DNA of 64,000 bases, from assembly GCA_964036315.1 (NCBI GenBank), contig OZ038517.1:51696455-51760454 (forward strand), read 5' to 3'. How positions within the stretch are numbered: position 1 is the first letter of the stretch; each line of letters starts with the position of its first letter. Below, piece by piece: positions 55,590 to 64,000 of this stretch. The notes beneath the pieces were generated by a model, which was not told the origin of the DNA, did no database searches, and worked only from the letters and a program-made list of their open reading frames with translations. Origin of the DNA: Acanthosepion esculentum (taxonomy: Eukaryota > Mollusca > Cephalopoda > Sepiida > Sepiidae). A program made the translations under genes and the position numbers.

Positions 55590-55730
55590 TATATAAGTAG
55601 GCATTAATGTCAACACCCAGCAGCGACAGTCTGTTTCACGCTTAAACGCAATCTATGGCCTGACGGTTGCATTTAAGCATGAAACAGACTGTCGCCATGG
55701 CTTGTTGACCTTGATGTCCAATTTTTTTTA
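55590..55730. repeat. Palindromic dispersed repeat, compact copy
   Basis: GACAGTCTGTTTCACGCTTA and its inverse TTTAAGCATGAAACAGACTG flank a short centre (CGCAATCTATGGCCTGACGG). Outer parts ATGTCAACACCCAGC and GTTGACCTTGATGTCC are also inverted. Same family as 33550-33935 without the microsatellite centre. Confidence 0.75.
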
Positions 55731-55735
55731 AGGCA

Positions 55736-56360
55736 ATTCACCCCAGGTAAGGCGGGAGTGCCACTAGCACGCAAGGGGTTACAGAGGATTGAGAACAAGT
55801 GTAAAGAGGCGTGTTTGAGGAAAGGATACAGAGAAAGACGGGGAACAAGCTCATGTTGTCAGATGTCGATTGACATTACACTTGAATATTTGAAGATTAT
55901 AGTCATCGGGTAAGCAAGTAAGGGGAAGGAATTTCGACAGATGGGAAGTGCGGGAGAAGAAACTGAGAAGAAGAGACGGTTAGATTTAACCGTTTTGATA
56001 GTGAAAGGATGGGACCGAGATGCCAGCCTGGTAGCACATCTAAATTCATGTAGTCCGGGAACCAGCGACAGTAGCTTGTCGGAACAGTTGCCGTGAAAAT
56101 ATTTGTAGAAGAGACAGAGGGAAGCCAGAGCACGTCTGCGGGATAGCGATTGTAGATTAGATGCCAGATCAGGACCTATCATCTTGCATATTCGTATCTG
56201 GATTTTGTTGAGGCGTACAGCGGAAGCACCAGACCATATATGAGAGCAATATTCCATGCAAGGATGAATGGTTGATTTATAAATTTGAAGGATGGACTCA
56301 TACGAGAAAAACTTTCTGGCACGACACAGAGAGCCAACTTTCCTTGCGGTAGATGAAGCT
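55736..56360 (-). pseudogene. LINE ORF2 C-terminus
   Basis: Minus strand from 56360: RKVGSLCRARKFFSYESILQ, IYKSTIHPCMEYCSHIWSGA, LNKIQIRICKMIGPDLAS, SLCLFYKYFHGNCSDKLLSL, VPGLHEFRCATRLASRSHPF, then a frameshift before the NSFPLLAYPM (NSLP..CFP) block. Ends at 55736 with CACCCCAGGTAAGGCGGGAG as the complement of the conserved 3' UTR. Nearly open, so fairly young, but RT and endonuclease are missing. Confidence 0.9.
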
Positions 56361-56509
56361 ATTGATTCAATGTATTTACTCTACCTTATTTCATATTTAC
56401 ATAGGCTCTATCCCAGACATTGATCACTATAGCCCATAAATATAGCAATAAAGTCAGATGTTAAATCTCCACAACAGACTCCAAAAGCTGAGCTCAATGA
56501 AAGAAATGT

Positions 56510-57004
56510 AATGCTGTGTTTTTGGCGGTGGGGGATTTGTTCACGTTCTCTGCTAATATGAATTGGAAAGACGATATTGAATACATTGCTAGGTCACCTG
56601 TTAAGAAAGCCGATTCACTGTGACGGGCGAGACAATTGTCCTCTCCAGAATCTATCGTACATATCTATAAGTCTACCATTCGTCCATGCTTAGAATATTG
56701 CTGCCACATATGGTCCGGTGCCCCTGCTATTTACCTTGAGCGCCTTGATAAAATCCAAAGAAGGATCGGCAATATTATTGGTCCTGATCTGGTGGCACAG
56801 CTCCAGTCACATTCCCACCGACATAACATTGGCTCTTTATGTCTTATCTATAAATACTTTCATGATAATTGTTCGAATGAGTCCTTCGCCATAGTACCCA
56901 GAGTTTTTTTTTAAATTTAAGCTTAGCAATAGACAGGTGTCAAGATCTCATCAATTGGCAGTAGAGCTGGTTAGATGTAGCCACAAAGTCTCTGCTAATC
57001 TCGC

Positions 57005-57005
<1 letters not shown>
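56510..57005 (+). pseudogene. LINE ORF2 C-terminus, plus copy A
   Basis: FTFSANMNWKDDIEYIARS, stop, RARQLSSPESIVHIYKSTIR, PCLEYCCHIWSGAPAIYLER, LDKIQRRIGNIIGPDLVAQL, GSLCLIYKYFHDNCSNESFA, then decayed [15 protein letters not shown] before (TA)n at 57007. Neighbour of a homologous copy in opposite orientation (55736-56360). Confidence 0.85.

Positions 57006-57006
<1 letters not shown>

Positions 57007-57064
<58 letters not shown>
57007..57064. repeat. (TA)n microsatellite
   Basis: Pure TA inside the LINE remnant, so here TA lies within the coding end and not at its 3' terminus. Confidence 0.95.
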
Positions 57065-57067
<3 letters not shown>

Positions 57068-57216
57068 TGTGTATTATGTAGATATATGGAGTCTGATTGA
57101 TACAAAATGCTATGATACGTTGGGCTATGGGCTTTAGGAGTAAAGTTGAAAAAGTGTGACAAAGCGACACACTGATATTAACATTTATTATGTATATATA
57201 TAATGTATGTTGTATT

Positions 57217-57221
<5 letters not shown>

Positions 57222-57284
<63 letters not shown>

Positions 57285-57300
57285 ACACACACACACACAT
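57222..57300. repeat. (TA)n(CA)n microsatellite
   Basis: TA then CA, abutting the next LINE copy. Confidence 0.95.
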
Positions 57301-57875
57301 ACACTCCCACCAGAATCTATCCTGCATATCTATAGGTCTACTATTTGTCTCTGCTTTGAATATTGCTGCCACATATGGTCCGATGTCACTGCTATTAACT
57401 TTGATCTTCTTCATAAAATGCAAAAAAGAATCTGCAATATTATTAATCCTGATCTGGTGGCTCGGCTCCAGTTACATTCCCACCGACATAACGCTGCCTC
57501 TTTATGTCTTATCTATAAATACTTTCGTAATAATTGTTCGAATGAGCCATTTGCTATACTACACAGGCTTTTTGAAATTAAGCGCAGCACTTGACAGGTG
57601 TCAAGGTCTCATCAATTTACTGTTGAGCTGGTTAGATGCAACCGTAAGTTCTATGCTAACAGTTTCTTCTTCTCTCGCACTTCTCGATTGTGAAACTCCA
57701 TTCCGGCTCCTTGCTCTGCAGCCGGCTTTGATCTGCAAAAATTTAAATGTAGGGTCAATCGCTATCTACTGTCCACCTGATTACTCTCTTCTCTTTCTGC
57801 TCATCATTAATGTGTCTGTTCCTAATTCCTGTTACCCGTTTTAGTGGCATTATTGCCTTGTTTGGAGTGATTCAA
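57301..57875 (+). pseudogene. LINE ORF2 C-terminus, plus copy B
   Basis: [71 protein letters not shown], then shifted frames with TVELVRCNRKFYANSFFFS and KNLNVGSIAIY (FKCxVNRxL). UTR ends TTTTAGTGGCATTATTGCCT, TGTTTGGAGTGATTC. Very similar to copy A, suggesting a local duplication. Confidence 0.85.
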
Positions 57876-57889
57876 ACACAATTTGGTCA

Positions 57890-58310
57890 GAGCTGGTCAT
57901 AGCTAGACGTAGCCGCGATACTACTGTGCCAGGCATGTATCAGTGATAGAATCTCAGCCAAAAGGCGATCATTAAGCGAGCGATCTGAGAACAGATACTA
58001 CACGGGATTTACTTGACCTCCCACAGGGCCAGGTTGTGACACAAGGTCGGAGTTTAACGTGGGAAGGGAGGGGGAATGGACCCGAGTTTTCACCCGGGTC
58101 GCAGTGCTTTGGCTTTAGCTAGTCATAGCTGGTCTTGGCTGGTCATAGCTTGTCAGAGCTAGTCAGACGTAGCCACGATACTACCAGCGCAGGGACGAAT
58201 CCCTGCCGCCGGCCTGTATCGGAGAAGGAATCCCGGCCCCATAGACGATCATTCAGTGAGTAATCTGCGAACAGATACTACACTTTGATCTCAGCGCTAT
58301 GACCAAGCAG
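57890..58310 (-). repeat. snRNA-like mosaic (U2 and U4 pieces), two units
   Basis: On the minus strand GTGTAGTATCTGTTC occurs at 58003-57989 and 58283-58269, identical to U2 snRNA after its first 30 bases. GCTGAGATCAAAGTGTAGTA at 58295 extends that match. CCTTTTGGCTGAGAT (57965-57951) equals the U2 5' stem-loop with one change. GTAGTATCGTGGCTACGTC (about 58184-58166) and its second copy (57924-57906) resemble the U4 5' stem. Order is permuted relative to real U2, so this is a repeat and not a functional snRNA gene. Confidence 0.6.
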
Positions 58311-58884
58311 TGAAGAAAAGCGTAACTCGAGGAGAACTGGTTAATAAATGTATTCTGAATGTTTCCTTATAAGGAAATAGTCAATATTATTATTACTAGC
58401 AAGGATTAACAAGGATATACGTAGCTGTCCCATTCTGGGCAAAAGCGAGTAACCCTGCTAGATTTTTTGTTTGTTTTTTTGGTTGGTTTTATAATAAATA
58501 ATAAAACATTTGTGCAGGTCTGGCTAATGATGTCGATAGAAGGCGGGGGGATCAAAATACGAAACGAAATAATATTTCTGTTTTTTTGGAAGCGCCACTG
58601 GGAAGTGTTCGGATCTTTAGCGTGCAGGCCAAAACAAGATTGAAATGATGTCCCCAGGGTAATATGATTGACACTAAGACTTGATTCTAAACACCTGTGA
58701 CTGGGAAACGAGAACTGATTATTGTTTGGACAGAGTCCCAAGAAATAAACTGAGATGTTTTATAAAATTTAATTAAGAGAAGTGCAAAGTGGATAATGTT
58801 TTTTTTTTCATTACTTTTTTTTTAATAAGGGGATCAAAATTTAAATGAAAATATACAAGTGAAGAAGAGAAAGTGAAAACAGGA
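58311..58884. other. Unassigned stretch
   Basis: No gene or repeat recognised. T-rich near 58800. Confidence 0.5.
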
Positions 58885-58969
58885 GAAAGAAAGAAAGAAA
58901 GAAAGAAAAAGAGATAACAAGCAAAGGAAAGAAAGAAGAAAGAAAAAGAATAAGAAATAGACAAGGAAT

Positions 58970-59004
<35 letters not shown>

Positions 59005-59010
59005 ATGGAA

Positions 59011-59048
<38 letters not shown>

Positions 59049-59247
59049 AACAACAAACAAACAAATAAATAAATAAACAAAGCAAGAAGGAAAGAAAAGA
59101 AAAGAAGAAAAAGAGGTAACAAGCGAAGAAAGAAAGAAAGAAAGAACTTTAGGTCTATAAGGCTAGAAAGAAAGAAAGAACTTTAGTTTTATAAGGCTAG
59201 AAAGAAAGAAAGAAAGAAAGAAAGAACTTTAGGTTTATAAGGATATA

Positions 59248-59279
<32 letters not shown>

Positions 59280-59306
59280 AATAAAGAACTTTAGGTAGAT
59301 AAGGCT

Positions 59307-59353
<47 letters not shown>

Positions 59354-59372
59354 ACTTTAGGTAGATAAGGAT

Positions 59373-59426
<54 letters not shown>

Positions 59427-59428
59427 TC
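58885..59428. repeat. AAAG compound array (related to 17.95-19.16 kb)
   Basis: Same AAAG blocks, same AACTTTAGGTAGATAAGG linkers and same GATAACAAGCAAAGGAAAG segment as the earlier array, with different block lengths. Confidence 0.95.
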
Positions 59429-59439
59429 TAAACAAACAA

Positions 59440-59573
59440 AAAAAATCAAATTATGCCAAATAAGATTTCGACATCTCAGCATCTGGTTTCCACCACCCCA
59501 GATCACTGAAGCCCGTACGAAATACGCAACTACTTCGACCAACAATTATCAAACGTCGTATGACATACTAAGA
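59440..59573. other. Second copy of the 19.17-19.41 kb flank
   Basis: CAAATTATGCCAAATAAG, GACATCTCAGCATCTGGTTT, CACCCCAGATCACTGAAGCC and CGTCGTATGACATACTAAGA, nearly identical to the first copy but lacking about 120 internal bases. Confidence 0.9.
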
Positions 59574-59599
59574 AGAAAGAAAGAAAGAAAGAAAAAGAG

Positions 59600-59775
59600 G
59601 ATGGGGTGATTAAAGCCTGAGACTGTACCAATAGTAATCGGAGCTCTGGGCCACGTAAGAAAAGGAATGAACAATTTTACTATCAGTGTCCCAGGTAACA
59701 TCAGCATACAAGTTGCCCAGAAGATCGCCCTACTCGGAATATCCCATATACGAAGAAAAGTGCTATCAATTATAT
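59600..59775 (+). pseudogene. LINE C-terminal fragment (third LINE lineage)
   Basis: LKPETVPIVIGALGHVRKGM, then ISIQVAQKIALLGISHIRRK VLSI-stop. The 'VPIVIGALG...LQKTALLGTARILRKVL' block ends the ORF of a LINE lineage common in invertebrates. The nearby (AAT)n is consistent with its 3' tail. Confidence 0.8.
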
Positions 59776-59855
59776 GACAATTCTCCTATAGGGCCTAAGG
59801 ACCATAGTTTGGACCCGGCTCTACACGATACAAAGCAGGAAACAAAACATACGCA

Positions 59856-59857
<2 letters not shown>

Positions 59858-59896
<39 letters not shown>

Positions 59897-59910
59897 TAAT
59901 AATAATGAGG
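59858..59910. repeat. (AAT)n microsatellite
   Basis: About 15 AAT units, probably the tail of the LINE fragment to the left. Confidence 0.95.
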
Positions 59911-60420
59911 ATGCCTACTTTACTGAAATTATTTTTATTTCCTTTGAATGTATCTGTGGAATGAATGCATATATGCATTAGAGGTATATATCCCACAAGA
60001 AGCACGTGTTCTCTGCCGTGAGACAATTAACGTTTCAGTCAATATCTACAGAGAATATTGAGGTAGAGAAAAAAAAAGGTGGGAAAAAGTGCGAAAAACT
60101 AGCTCGAAATGTAAAATTAGGGACCAAAATGAAATGACAGTATTTCACGGCATTTGATTAGGGTCTAAAGGGCTTTGAAGCGAAGTGGCTGGAATAGCGA
60201 GCTGGGGGCACTTGAAAATAATATATGGGAAAACAGTCAAAGGAAATTAATGTTCCAAATCTGTTGAGATGAAGTTAAGTAGGTGTGAAATAATTCGATC
60301 TCGAATTAAGAGAGCGATCGCCTCGATGTGGAATCCAGTCAAACATGGCGGCCGTGTACAGCAGCAACATAGATATTAATGCAGGCCAATAAGGAATGGG
60401 GACCAATATGTCATCGTATA
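59911..60420. other. Unassigned stretch
   Basis: No feature recognised. Confidence 0.5.
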
Positions 60421-60600
60421 TACATTGATTCGTTTTCTGCGGTTTACCAACCTTTTGCTGGTTATTTAAACCAGAAATTATTTTTACATTGTAAGAATGT
60501 TGTTTTTTTTTAATAAAGACTTAGCGATAAAAGTCTCACTAATTAACCATAGAAGGAGGGCGAAAAAAAGATCGATTCATACCTATCAGAATTTGATGAA
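60421..60600 (-). repeat. Tail of the tRNA/5S SINE family
   Basis: TTCTGCGGTTTACCAACCTT, GGTTATTTAAACCAG and TAATTAACCATAGAAGG match the tail side of 28.4, 29.0 and 61.3 kb copies. Confidence 0.65.
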
Positions 60601-60609
60601 CAAACAAGA

Positions 60610-60935
60610 AATGTACAGTATTTATATTAGTCGGACTATTGTCCTCATCTTTGTCGCCATATTTGTCACAACGTTTCGGCCGTTGTACGCTCCGGCCTTC
60701 TTCAGGTGGTTGGAATTTCGAACTGACCCCCTTTATTTCGATCTCTGGGGTAGACTGTTCTAGTTCCACGTGCCATGTTTGATGGATGTCAGTTATCAGT
60801 TATCTCCTGCTAATTTTCCCTCTGAAAGTTCTCCAATGCCTTAACCGGGTATTGAACTCGCACTCTTTGGAGTCACTGAATCTAACCAACGCCTTTATCC
60901 ACTGTGCCATGTGACCTTGAGGACATCTGGTATGA
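60610..60935 (-). repeat. tRNA-headed SINE with one tail module (full-length reference copy)
   Basis: Minus strand from 60930: ACATGGCACAGTGGATAAAG (A box), GAGTTCAATACCCGGTTAAG (B box), body AGCAGGAGATAACTGATAAC and CACGTGGAACTAGAACAGTC, then AACCACCTGAAGAAGGCCGG and one tail module to about 60610. It shows that head, body and hammerhead-like tail form a single unit. Confidence 0.85.
60667..60705 (-). ncRNA. Hammerhead-like motif of the reference SINE
   Basis: CTGAAGA, spare A, GGCCG-10-nt loop-CGGCC (five perfect pairs), GAAAC, GTT, GTG. Box 1 with N7 = A is allowed in hammerheads. The spare A before the stem and the lack of evident helix I pairing argue against full activity. Confidence 0.45.
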
Positions 60936-61330
60936 ATTTCTGGGTATTATAAACCTAATGTTTTCAGCAAGCATTTTTTACCAGTGCTCATACTGCAATT
61001 TTTGCTGTTATCATTTCATGTTTTTACCAGAGCTCATATTGCAACTTTGTTATCATTGCTTTTCTCTGGCACTCCTTATTACTGATTCCCATATTGTATT
61101 TATTTCTATGCTTGGTCGACTCAGGAGATTTTTGTGGCCTAGCAGAAATATAGACAAACAAGAAATGATAACGTGAATCTAAACCAAGGGAACAATTATA
61201 TATTACAATCAATATATAAACTGATCCCTCACTTTCTGTCCAAGGTAGTTTCTATACATTTATATTCCAGAGAATGTAAATAAATCTAAAAGACGTGCCT
61301 GTGTAGCTAATCAGTATTTGATTGATTCGT
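60936..61330. repeat. Mixed SINE-family debris
   Basis: 60930-61010 matches 24065-24140 (TGGGTATTATAAACCTAATG). 61140-61330 matches 29200-29350, including TGATCCCTCACTTTC and GTGTAGCTAATCAGTATTTG. Confidence 0.65.
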
Positions 61331-61660
61331 TTTCTACGGTTTACCAACTTTTAGCAGGTTATTTAAAGCCAGGAAATATTTTTAGATAGTAAGAATATTT
61401 TGGGGTAGATAATAATGATTTTAGTGGTGCAAGTCTTACTAATTAACCCATAGCTGTGGTGGGAAGAGTTAGATTCATGCATTTCCCAAGGGTATTGGCG
61501 CGTTAGTAAATATAACGAAAGCGACTGGAATTGAAACTCGGCTCTCCGATTAGCACTTCCGTGCCATTATCCTTTGCCCTGCCCGCGAATCCACGATGAC
61601 AGTAACTAAGCACAAGAGGTCACCCATCTAGGTATGGACGAAGCTCGTCGTTGCTCTTAC
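61315..61660 (-). repeat. 5S-tRNA SINE, second copy (5S truncated)
   Basis: The minus strand from 61660 has GAGCAACGACGAGCTTCGTC and AGATGGGTGACCTCTTGTG (3' half of a 5S rRNA), then a tRNA-like part with GAGCCGAGTTTCAATTCCAG as B box near 61525, then the body to TACGGTTTACCAACTTTTAG. The same 5S-to-tRNA order as at 29.7-30.0 kb shows the chimera is a family. Confidence 0.75.
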
Positions 61661-61669
61661 ATACGAATG

Positions 61670-62760
61670 TGGATAAATATTAATATATACATATGTAGAC
61701 CAATAAATCACTGTATATATAAGAATGTGAGCCAATAAGACACCGTATATAGGAAAGTGGGTCAATAAGACACGGTATATAAGAATGTGCGCCAATAAGA
61801 TATCGTATACAGGAAAGTTTGTCAATGACACGGTATATAAGAACGTGGGCCAATTAGATACCGTATATAGGAAAGGGGGTCAGTAAGACACGGTATATAA
61901 GAATGTGAACCAATAAGACACCGTATATAGGAAAGTGGGTCAATGACACGGTATATAAGAATGTGGGCCAATAAGATACCGTATATAGGAAAGTGGGTCA
62001 GTAAGACACGCTATATAAGAATGTGGACCAATAAGATGCCGTATATAGGAAAGTTGGTCAATGACAAGGTATATAAGAATGTGGTCCAATTAGATACCTG
62101 TATATAGGAATGTGGGCTAATAAGAGACGGTATATAAGAATGTGGTCCAATTAGATACCGTATATAGGAATGTCGGCTAATAAGAGACGGTATATAAGTA
62201 TGTGGGCCAATAAGATACCGTATATAAGAAATGGATCAATAAGACACGGCACATAAGAATGTAGACCAATAAGACACCGTATATACGAAAGTGGGTCAAT
62301 GACACGGTGTATAAGAATGTGGGCCAATAAGATACCGTATATAGGAAAGTGGGTCAGTAAGACACGCTATATAAGAATGTGGACCAATAAGACGCCGTAT
62401 ATAGGAAAGTTGGTCAATGACACGGTATATAAGAATGTGGGCCAATTAGATACCGTATATAGGAATGTGGGCTAATAAGAGACGATATATAAGAATGTGG
62501 GACAAGAAGACACCGTATAGAGGAAAGTGGGTCAATAAGACACGGTATATAAGAATGTGGACTAATAAGACACTGTCTATATACGAACGAGGACCGTATA
62601 TACAAATGTACTTCTGTTGTAGGAATGTGGATAAATAAATTCCCAATAGACTATATACTAATGTGGACCAAGTCCTCTATATATAAATAAGATGAATGAC
62701 ACACCGTCTATACGGTATATGTTGCCCAATAAGTCATCGTATACAGGAATGTGACCAATG
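61670..62760. repeat. Minisatellite with TATA- and CCAAT-like units
   Basis: About 35 units of roughly 30 bp alternating two types: GTATATAGGAAAGTGGGTCA+ATAAGACAC and GGTATATAAGAATGTGGGCC+AATAAGA. Many units carry TATATAAG and CCAAT about 20 bp apart. Divergence between units is moderate. Confidence 0.95.
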
Positions 62761-62824
62761 TGACAAAATTGGGCATCATTTGGATATTTTTTATTAAGTT
62801 GGTCCTGATACAAGCTTAGGACTA

Positions 62825-62830
<6 letters not shown>

Positions 62831-62914
<84 letters not shown>
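62831..62914. repeat. (TA)n microsatellite
   Basis: Pure TA. Confidence 0.95.
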
Positions 62915-62917
<3 letters not shown>

Positions 62918-63072
62918 AATGAGAGAAAGAATAGATGAAGTAAAATTACACTGTTCGTAGCATTTATTTTTTTTAAAGTGCTCAATACAAAGTAGAGCAA
63001 TATATTATTATTATTTTTATTATAAGAGATTATATTAAAAACATGTTGAAATCGCTAAACAAAAGTTTTCAT

Positions 63073-63101
63073 GTTTCAATACTATGATTGTACTTCTTCA
63101 G
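63073..63101 (-). ncRNA. Hammerhead-like motif
   Basis: Minus strand: CTGAAGA, spare A, GTAC-loop-GTAT with one G-T, T, GAAAC. Stem II is again unlike the other copies but paired. Confidence 0.45.
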
Positions 63102-63102
63102 G

Positions 63103-63152
63103 CGATGGTAAGTAACCATGAGAGTTATTTACCATAAGAGTTACTTACCATC
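63103..63152. repeat. Perfect 13-bp inverted repeat
   Basis: GATGGTAAGTAAC and GTTACTTACCATC with a 24-nt loop, immediately beside the hammerhead-like motif and followed by (TA)n at 63160-63209. Confidence 0.85.
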
Positions 63153-63154
63153 TC

Positions 63155-63211
<57 letters not shown>

Positions 63212-63329
63212 CTGTGTAATAATAAGTGGTGAATCCATAAGATAATATTTAAAATAATTGTCTCTTTTTCTCCTGATGATCAACAAATCTTAATTAAACT
63301 ATACAGTCATTAACAAAAACCTTTATTAA

Positions 63330-63810
63330 ATCAATTACAACCACTTTCAAAGAATTTTATCAAGCTGAAATTAAAATATTCATTAAAAATTAAGATGTGT
63401 AAAAGTAAGTGAATCCTTACATTTAATATTTTTTCCATAATCTTTAAAAAGTTTCTGGCAGTAGAGAGTGGCGATTTTTTAATGTTCTTCTTGGCAAAAC
63501 TCTCACCAAATTCGATTTTACCTCTTTTTTTTTTTTTTTTTTTTTGCATACACTGCATTCTTTCACTTGAATCAGAGATTTTCAATTGGGTTTCAATTGA
63601 TCAGGACATTTACGAGGCCATTCCAAGACTTGAAATTTCTTTTTATGACCCCAATCTTTTGTGGATTTGCTCTGATGTTTAAGATCATTGTCCTGTTGGA
63701 AGTTCCAGCCGCAACCTAAACTCAACTTTTGAATTTGGACGACCCTCGCGAAATGGCTCTTACAGCGTGTCTCACTTGCGATGGTGCGAGGTAAAGCCTT
63801 TTCTATCATT
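63330..63810 (-). pseudogene. Tc1-type transposase remnant
   Basis: Minus strand: FQQDNDLKHQSKSTKDW, then VLEWPRKCPD, a one-base shift, NPIENL (third acidic residue, Glu), and later KIATLYCQKLFKDYGKNIKC. This is the C-terminal half of a Tc1 transposase (FQQDNDPKHTSKxTKxW...LEWPSQSPDLNPIENLW). Upstream (63740-63810) the sequence is the repeat shared with 39.35-39.60 kb instead of the N-terminal domain, so the copy is chimeric or truncated. Confidence 0.85.
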
Positions 63811-64000
63811 GCGGCTGGCAGAGGAGAAGAAACGAAAACTTTTTGTTTTTGTTTATAGCTACTTTGTTCAGTGCTTTAAAACGAAATTGTGTTAGCCAGG
63901 TTTCTACTGCTAATGATGTTAGTAAATTAAAACAAACAAAAGCACATTGACTTCAGAAGTTGTGAAGCCTGAATTAACTTAAAAAAATTTCTTTCTCATT

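Overview
The window looks like intergenic or intronic DNA of a large animal genome. I found no host protein-coding gene that I can defend. Almost everything recognisable is a transposable element, a piece of one, or a tandem repeat. Very long (TA)n tracts, GATA and AAAG arrays, tRNA-derived SINEs and several Tc1/mariner lineages fit a mollusc, and a cephalopod best. That is inference from repeat content; no host gene supports it. The longest open frames (for example 6667-8004) are translated microsatellite.

Layout. 0-4 kb: a Tc1-like DD34E element (741-2004) carrying a nested LTR-like insertion, then LINE reverse-transcriptase debris and a collapsed Ty3/gypsy-like LTR (3243-3504) beside (TA)n. 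4-10 kb: GATA/TA arrays, a mariner remnant and an inverted-repeat element (8507-9267). 10-17.5 kb: a LINE C-terminus, a pogo/Tigger-like gene split by a mariner (11410-12413), a degenerate maT-like element, and a GC-rich DD37D element with long TIRs (15520-16782). 17.5-22 kb: AAAG and GATA compound arrays. 22-28 kb: a Helitron-like element, head-to-head SINE pairs and 125-bp tail modules. 28-33 kb: a 5S rRNA/tRNA chimeric SINE, a 30-bp minisatellite seeded by the end of a dispersed repeat, a LINE end and a 0.5-kb foldback. 33-42 kb: LINE ends with (TA)n tails, a hAT-like end, an 80-bp MADE1-like mariner MITE and tRNA-Ser-like SINEs. 42-55 kb: two more Helitron copies, 120-bp and 73-bp satellites and two 369-bp MITEs that keep a transposase C-terminus. 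55-64 kb: LINE copies, a U2/U4 snRNA-like mosaic, a second copy of an AAAG array plus unique flank, a SINE pair, a TATA/CCAAT-rich minisatellite and a Tc1 remnant.

The most interesting signal is recurrent. At least nine unrelated loci carry a CTGANGA box, one or two spare bases, a short hairpin and a GAAA box. The hairpin sequence differs between loci but its pairing is kept. This is the outline of a minimal type-I hammerhead ribozyme, as described in Penelope-like elements and other retroelements. In one family it forms the tandem 125-bp tail of a tRNA-headed SINE. Catalysis is unproven and most copies depart from the strict core. The other leads are the 5S-tRNA SINE, the snRNA mosaic, and transposons dated relative to one another by nesting.
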